A DNA stretch of 64,000 nt from Candidatus Gastranaerophilales bacterium. GTDB lineage: Bacteria > Cyanobacteriota > Vampirovibrionia > Gastranaerophilales > Gastranaerophilaceae. The notes under the pieces were generated by a model, which saw only the letters and a program-made list of their open reading frames with translations, did no database searches and was not told where the DNA came from. How positions within the stretch are numbered: position 1 is the stretch's first letter; each line of letters opens with the position of its first letter. The translations under genes and the position numbers were made by a program. This document shows, piece after piece, positions 60,429 through 64,000 of the stretch. The stretch lies in NCBI GenBank assembly GCA_944325875.1, contig CALVBU010000003.1, forward strand, positions 62,001-126,000, given 5' to 3'.

Positions 60429-61157
60429 TTGAGCCTAATAGAAGTAAAAGATGCAATAAAGACATACCAAACAGGAGAAGACAGCTTTAACGCACTAAAC
60501 TGCGTATCACTGTCTATCGAACGTGGAGAATTTGTAGCAATTATGGGAGCTTCAGGCTCAGGAAAATCAACATTTATGAATATGCTTGGAACATTAGACA
60601 AACCTAATTCAGGAAGTTATTTTCTTGACGGTATAGATATGCTTTCTCTCAATCCCAATGAATTAGCAGATGTAAGAAACGTAAAAATGGGATTTGTTTT
60701 TCAAGGATTTAATTTAATTTCAAGGACCAGTGCACTTGAAAATGTTCAACTTCCTATGATTTATAAAGGAATACCAGAAGCTGAAAGAATTGTGAGAGCA
60801 AAAAATGCACTAAAAATTGTAGGACTTGAAAAAAGAGAAGACCATATGCCAAACCAAATGTCCGGAGGTCAACAACAAAGAGTTGCAATAGCTCGAGCAA
60901 TAGTCAACGATCCACCGCTAATTCTTGCTGATGAACCAACCGGAAACTTAGATACGAAAACAAGTATTGAGGTTATGGAATTTTTTGTAAACCTTAATAA
61001 ACAAATGGGAAAAACCATCGTTCTTGTCACCCACGAACCTGACATAGCAGAATATTGCGGGAGAATTGTACGATTTAAGGATGGAAATATTATTTCAGAT
61101 GAAATTAACAAAAATCCGCATCCTGTAACAACAACAATGGAAGACTACGTATTATGA
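60429..61157 (+). CDS. macB: MacB/LolD-type ABC transporter ATPase
   Basis: 242 residues from TTG 60429, with AGGAGA just upstream. Walker A MGASGSGKSTFMNMLG, Q-loop FVFQGFNLISRTSALENVQL, signature QMSGGQQQRVAIARAIVNDP, Walker B LILADEPTGNLD, H-loop TIVLVTHEP. It energises the export complex. The nucleotide-binding and permease parts, fused in E. coli MacB, are separate genes here; symbol given for the ATPase half. Confidence 0.92.
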   Translation: MSLIEVKDAIKTYQTGEDSFNALNCVSLSIERGEFVAIMGASGSGKSTFMNMLGTLDKPNSGSYFLDGIDMLSLNPNELADVRNVKMGFVFQGFNLISRTSALENVQLPMIYKGIPEAERIVRAKNALKIVGLEKREDHMPNQMSGGQQQRVAIARAIVNDPPLILADEPTGNLDTKTSIEVMEFFVNLNKQMGKTIVLVTHEPDIAEYCGRIVRFKDGNIISDEINKNPHPVTTTMEDYVL

Positions 61158-62383
61158 TAGATTTCAAATCAACACTTATAATGGCAATTCGCTCTTTAAA
61201 AATAAATAAAATGCGCTCGATACTTACAAGTTTAGGCATAATTATCGGCGTAAGTGCTGTAATAATAATGCTTGCGGTAGGAACAGGCGCAAGTAAAAAG
61301 ATTGCCAAAGATATGGAATCTATGGGAAGCAACCTGCTTATGATACGCTCCGCTTCAGCGACCTCAGGCGGTGTTAGAATGGGGTTCGGGACAAAACCAT
61401 CTTTGACATTAAAAGATGCAGAAGCTATTGAAAAAACAGCAAGAGGCGTACTTGCAGTTGCACCTTACTCATCAGGAACAGCACAATTAACTTACGGAAA
61501 CCAAAACTGGTCAACTACAATCGGTGGTACCACTGCATCTTATCTTTTTATAAGAAATTATGAAATCCTTACCGGAAGAAACTTTATTCCCGAAGATATA
61601 AAAAATAACACAAAAGTTGCAATTATCGGAAACACCGTTGCAAACGAATTATTTGGAGACGTTGATCCTATAAATAAAACAATGAGAATAGGTAATGTTC
61701 CGTTTAAAATTATTGCATTGCTAAAGACAAAAGGACAAAGCGGAATGGGAATGGATCAAGATGATTTGGTATTTATTCCGATTACAACCGCACAAAAGAA
61801 AGTATTCGGGACAGATTTTCCAGGCTCAATAAAAATGATAAACGTAAAAGCTCAAAATGATGAAGTCCTAAATTCAACTCAGGAAGATATAGACGAAATA
61901 CTTATGAAACGTCATAACATCGGAAAAAATCAAGAAAAAGACTTTGAAATAAGAAACTTGGCCGAAATGCAGGAAACAATAAAATCCTCAGCACAAACAA
62001 TGTCAATATTATTAGGTGCTATAGCATCGGTATCATTAATTGTCGGTGGTATTGGGATTATGAATATTATGTTAGTTTCAGTTACAGAAAGGACAAAGGA
62101 AATCGGTATTCGTATGGCAATAGGAGCTAAAGCAAGCGATATAAGAATTCAATTTTTGATTGAATCCTTCCTATTATCTGTCATAGGGGGGATAATCGGT
62201 GTCATACTCGGTGTTGTCGGAGCAAAGGCAATACAAATATTTTCTGAAATGAGTATATCTATATCAGGATTTTCAATAGCTCTATCTTTGGGATTTTCCG
62301 GAGCCATCGGAGTTTTATTCGGATATTATCCAGCTTACAAAGCCTCTCTGCTAAATCCTATTGATGCATTAAGGTACGAATAA
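61154..62383 (+). CDS. MacB/FtsX-type ABC transporter permease
   Basis: 409 residues overlapping the ATPase gene by four bases. One N-terminal membrane helix (MRSILTSLGIIIGVSAVIIM), a large periplasmic MacB_PCD domain (~60-280) and three C-terminal helices in FtsX arrangement, including GIGIMNIMLVSVTERTKEIG and the final GVLFGYYPAYKASLLNPIDA. A mechanotransmission-type exporter (MacB, LolCDE class). The stop directly abuts the stop of the converging phase-variable prepilin E. Confidence 0.92.
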   Translation: MIDFKSTLIMAIRSLKINKMRSILTSLGIIIGVSAVIIMLAVGTGASKKIAKDMESMGSNLLMIRSASATSGGVRMGFGTKPSLTLKDAEAIEKTARGVLAVAPYSSGTAQLTYGNQNWSTTIGGTTASYLFIRNYEILTGRNFIPEDIKNNTKVAIIGNTVANELFGDVDPINKTMRIGNVPFKIIALLKTKGQSGMGMDQDDLVFIPITTAQKKVFGTDFPGSIKMINVKAQNDEVLNSTQEDIDEILMKRHNIGKNQEKDFEIRNLAEMQETIKSSAQTMSILLGAIASVSLIVGGIGIMNIMLVSVTERTKEIGIRMAIGAKASDIRIQFLIESFLLSVIGGIIGVILGVVGAKAIQIFSEMSISISGFSIALSLGFSGAIGVLFGYYPAYKASLLNPIDALRYE

Positions 62384-63132
62384 TTAAAATTTTATAGGGT
62401 AATCTTCAGGAACCTCAAACCCGCTATCATATATTAATTGCAGACAACTTTGAGGATGAGCTTCTTGAGTACTAGAACCTTTACACCCCTGTATTATTGA
62501 ATTTCTTTGATTAGGTTTAAAACTTAATCTCTTAAATAAAGATATATAGCTGTTATTACTATTAGTATATGGATAATAATGAACTTGAAAAAGATCTTGA
62601 CCAACTTTATTTGGACCTTTATCACCATTAACATCAAATCCAAACATAACATACCCATCATTAATCAAGTGAAATGCAATTACTGAACCATCTTCTAAAA
62701 ATAATCTATGACAAAATGCATAATATCCAACTTTATTTTTATCTGTATTATAATTATAAACCTTATATTTTACGGCATTTGGGTTTAATTTCATATATTT
62801 AACAATCATATCAGCAAAACATTCATAAGCTTCTGTAGATTGACCATTCATTAGATTATGACACTGTTTAAATGTATCTGGAACAGAACCAGTTTCTGAA
62901 TTGATAGTAGCTAACATTGTCTCCATATTAGCAGCCATTTTTTTTAACTGTGTGATATATACCTTTTCTCTATATTTAGACACAACTGTGGGCAAAGTCA
63001 TTGCCGCAACTATACCAATTATCCCAATCGTAATTAGAACTTCTGATAATGTAAATCCATAAAAATCATTTATAAAGCTTAAATAAGGTTGCCCCCCCCC
63101 GGAAATAGCTTATTCTTTCTTAATTTCAGCAT
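62384..63132 (-). CDS. phase-variable type IV prepilin-like protein E, out of frame as assembled
   Basis: On the minus strand AGGAG precedes ATG 63132. Ten codons (MLKLRKNKLF) lead to CC followed by G9 (63100-63092), and this frame stops five codons past the tract. The prepilin frame is open across the tract but blocked upstream by TAA at 63110-63112. With 10 G (or 7) the frames join into a 249-residue protein whose leader ends FYG before FTLSEVLITIGIIGIVAAM. Here the cleavage-site residue is the canonical Gly. Shared motif DVNGDKGPNKVGQDLFQV at ~190. Off at 9 G. Confidence 0.85.
63092..63100 (-). repeat. homopolymeric tract, 9 G on minus strand (prepilin E)
   Basis: Nine C on the + strand at codons 11-14 of prepilin E; one G short of the in-frame length. 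Confidence 0.9.
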
Positions 63133-63182
63133 ATCAAACTCTCCTATTTATATAATTCAATGGCTTTATTATAAACTATTAT

Positions 63183-63998
63183 TTATAAATTTTCAAGTGC
63201 ATCAATCTTCATTGCATTAAAATCCGGAGTTTTACCAAACCAGATTTCCTGAGCCGCTATCGCTTGATATACAAACATATCAAGTCCGTTAATTATTTTA
63301 TAACCCAGTTTTTCAGCATTTTTCAAAAGTACCGTCTTTTTAGGGTTATAAATAACATCATACACAACAGCACCGTCAGGAAGAGTTTTCAAAACATTTT
63401 CTTCAATCGGTGTCATATCGGCAGAACGTCCGAGCATACCTATAGGCGTTGTATTTACAAGAATTTGATACTTAGATAAATCTCGAACAGCATCAATTTG
63501 ATATGCAGTAAAAGTAATATGAGGGAATTTTCTCCTCATATAAGCCATATAATCCATTGCATTAGGAATATTTCTTGTATATACCCCAATCTCAGAAATG
63601 CCTAAATCCGACAACCCTAAAACTGCTGCCCTGCTGGCGCCACCTGTACCTAAAAGAGCAGCTGTTGCCCCTTGCAAATTAATATCTGATGGCACAGCTT
63701 TACGAAAACCGGCAGCGTCAGTATTAAAAGCACTGAATGTCTTATCAGGATTAATTTTAACAGTATTCACAGCTCCTGCAATATCAGCATATTTATCAAC
63801 TTCCTGTACAAATAATGAAATAGGAAGCTTTAACGGTATGGTCACATTAAAACCGGTATAATTTTCGTGTTTGAGGAATTTAACCCTATCAACCAAATCC
63901 TCTGGAGGAGTTTCTAAAATATCGTAACTTGCATCAATGCCAAGGCTCTTAAAACCTGCTTTATGAATAACTGCAGATAGTGAATGACCTAAAGGATA
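63183..63998 (-). CDS. aroE: shikimate dehydrogenase, 5' end beyond window
   Basis: 272 residues visible; the frame is open to the right edge and lacks its first few codons. The edge residues YPLGHSLSAVIHKAGFKSLG are the shikimate-binding N-terminus, GFNVTIPLKLPI carries the catalytic Lys, and LLGTGGASRAAVLGL is the NADP-binding loop. NTTPIGM and the C-terminal GLDMFVYQAIAAQEIWFG complete the pattern. Reduces 3-dehydroshikimate in aromatic amino acid synthesis. A Met further inside (63896) is not the start because the motif lies upstream of it. Confidence 0.95.
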   Translation of the reverse strand, partial: YPLGHSLSAVIHKAGFKSLGIDASYDILETPPEDLVDRVKFLKHENYTGFNVTIPLKLPISLFVQEVDKYADIAGAVNTVKINPDKTFSAFNTDAAGFRKAVPSDINLQGATAALLGTGGASRAAVLGLSDLGISEIGVYTRNIPNAMDYMAYMRRKFPHITFTAYQIDAVRDLSKYQILVNTTPIGMLGRSADMTPIEENVLKTLPDGAVVYDVIYNPKKTVLLKNAEKLGYKIINGLDMFVYQAIAAQEIWFGKTPDFNAMKIDALENL

Positions 63999-64000
63999 AC

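Noticed and set aside
15056-63100. Poly-G tracts as assembly or sequencing errors
   Set aside because: Individual lengths may be off by one, but five tracts at the same place relative to starts, on both strands and all at surface-related genes, are not an artefact pattern.
1-64000. CRISPR array, rRNA operon, insertion-sequence transposase or intact integrase
   Set aside because: No regularly spaced repeats, rRNA-like segments, transposase or integrase reading frames were seen in the window.

Overview
The window is AT-rich and gene-dense. Most genes have clear Shine-Dalgarno sites, and many adjacent genes overlap by 1 to 4 bp. Several features point to a non-photosynthetic relative of cyanobacteria (Vampirovibrionia/Melainabacteria, most likely a gut Gastranaerophilales member): a DUF3326 protein, a GH57 protein with a DUF3536-type tail, many short-leader prepilins with the FTLAEVLITLGIIG core, and several unfamiliar proteins with a short N-terminal Asn/Phe motif. 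The assignment is inferred from gene content; no rRNA is present.

Layout. 1-4603: right end of a prophage (tail fibre, DUF1353, holin-like, endolysin) ending at a half tRNA-Arg(ACG) that looks like attR. 4815-14154: cell-wall and housekeeping genes (AMIN-amidase, murI, clpP, folate cyclo-ligase, a CobO-type adenosyltransferase) mixed with unknown small proteins. 14233-28457: two prepilins with a shared poly-G leader, EF-Tu, a calpain-like protease, rimP-nusA, a second CobO, phosphopentomutase, a ferredoxin and PEP carboxykinase. 28482-39393: GH57, HEAT and membrane proteins, the zinc-ribbon protein-rimM-trmD operon, dtd-rlmN-YkgJ, and a large unknown protein. 39456-47242: an activase, a prepilin divergent from an XRE regulator, membrane pyrophosphatase and glutamate synthase. 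47262-64000: mutS2, a phase-variable Stealth phosphotransferase, M20 peptidase, lytic transglycosylase, mtnP, yggT-trkA-trkH, a TolC/MacA/MacB export operon between two phase-variable prepilins, and aroE running off the edge.

The most striking signal is a set of five long homopolymeric G tracts (9-11 G) in an otherwise AT-rich sequence. Each lies just downstream of a good RBS and ATG. Two interrupt prepilin genes and one interrupts a Stealth capsule-type phosphotransferase. In all three the downstream frame is one slip away from the start codon and would be restored at 10 G. The other two lie in a nearly identical leader with a small ORF and a hairpin, upstream of two more prepilins. Together they look like a slipped-strand contingency system controlling minor pilins and surface glycans. 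One of these prepilins also ends in a C-type-lectin-like tail with codon use suggestive of diversity-generating retroelement targeting. A second notable signal is a 395-bp, hairpin-filled repeat with terminal inverted repeats, present in two copies.
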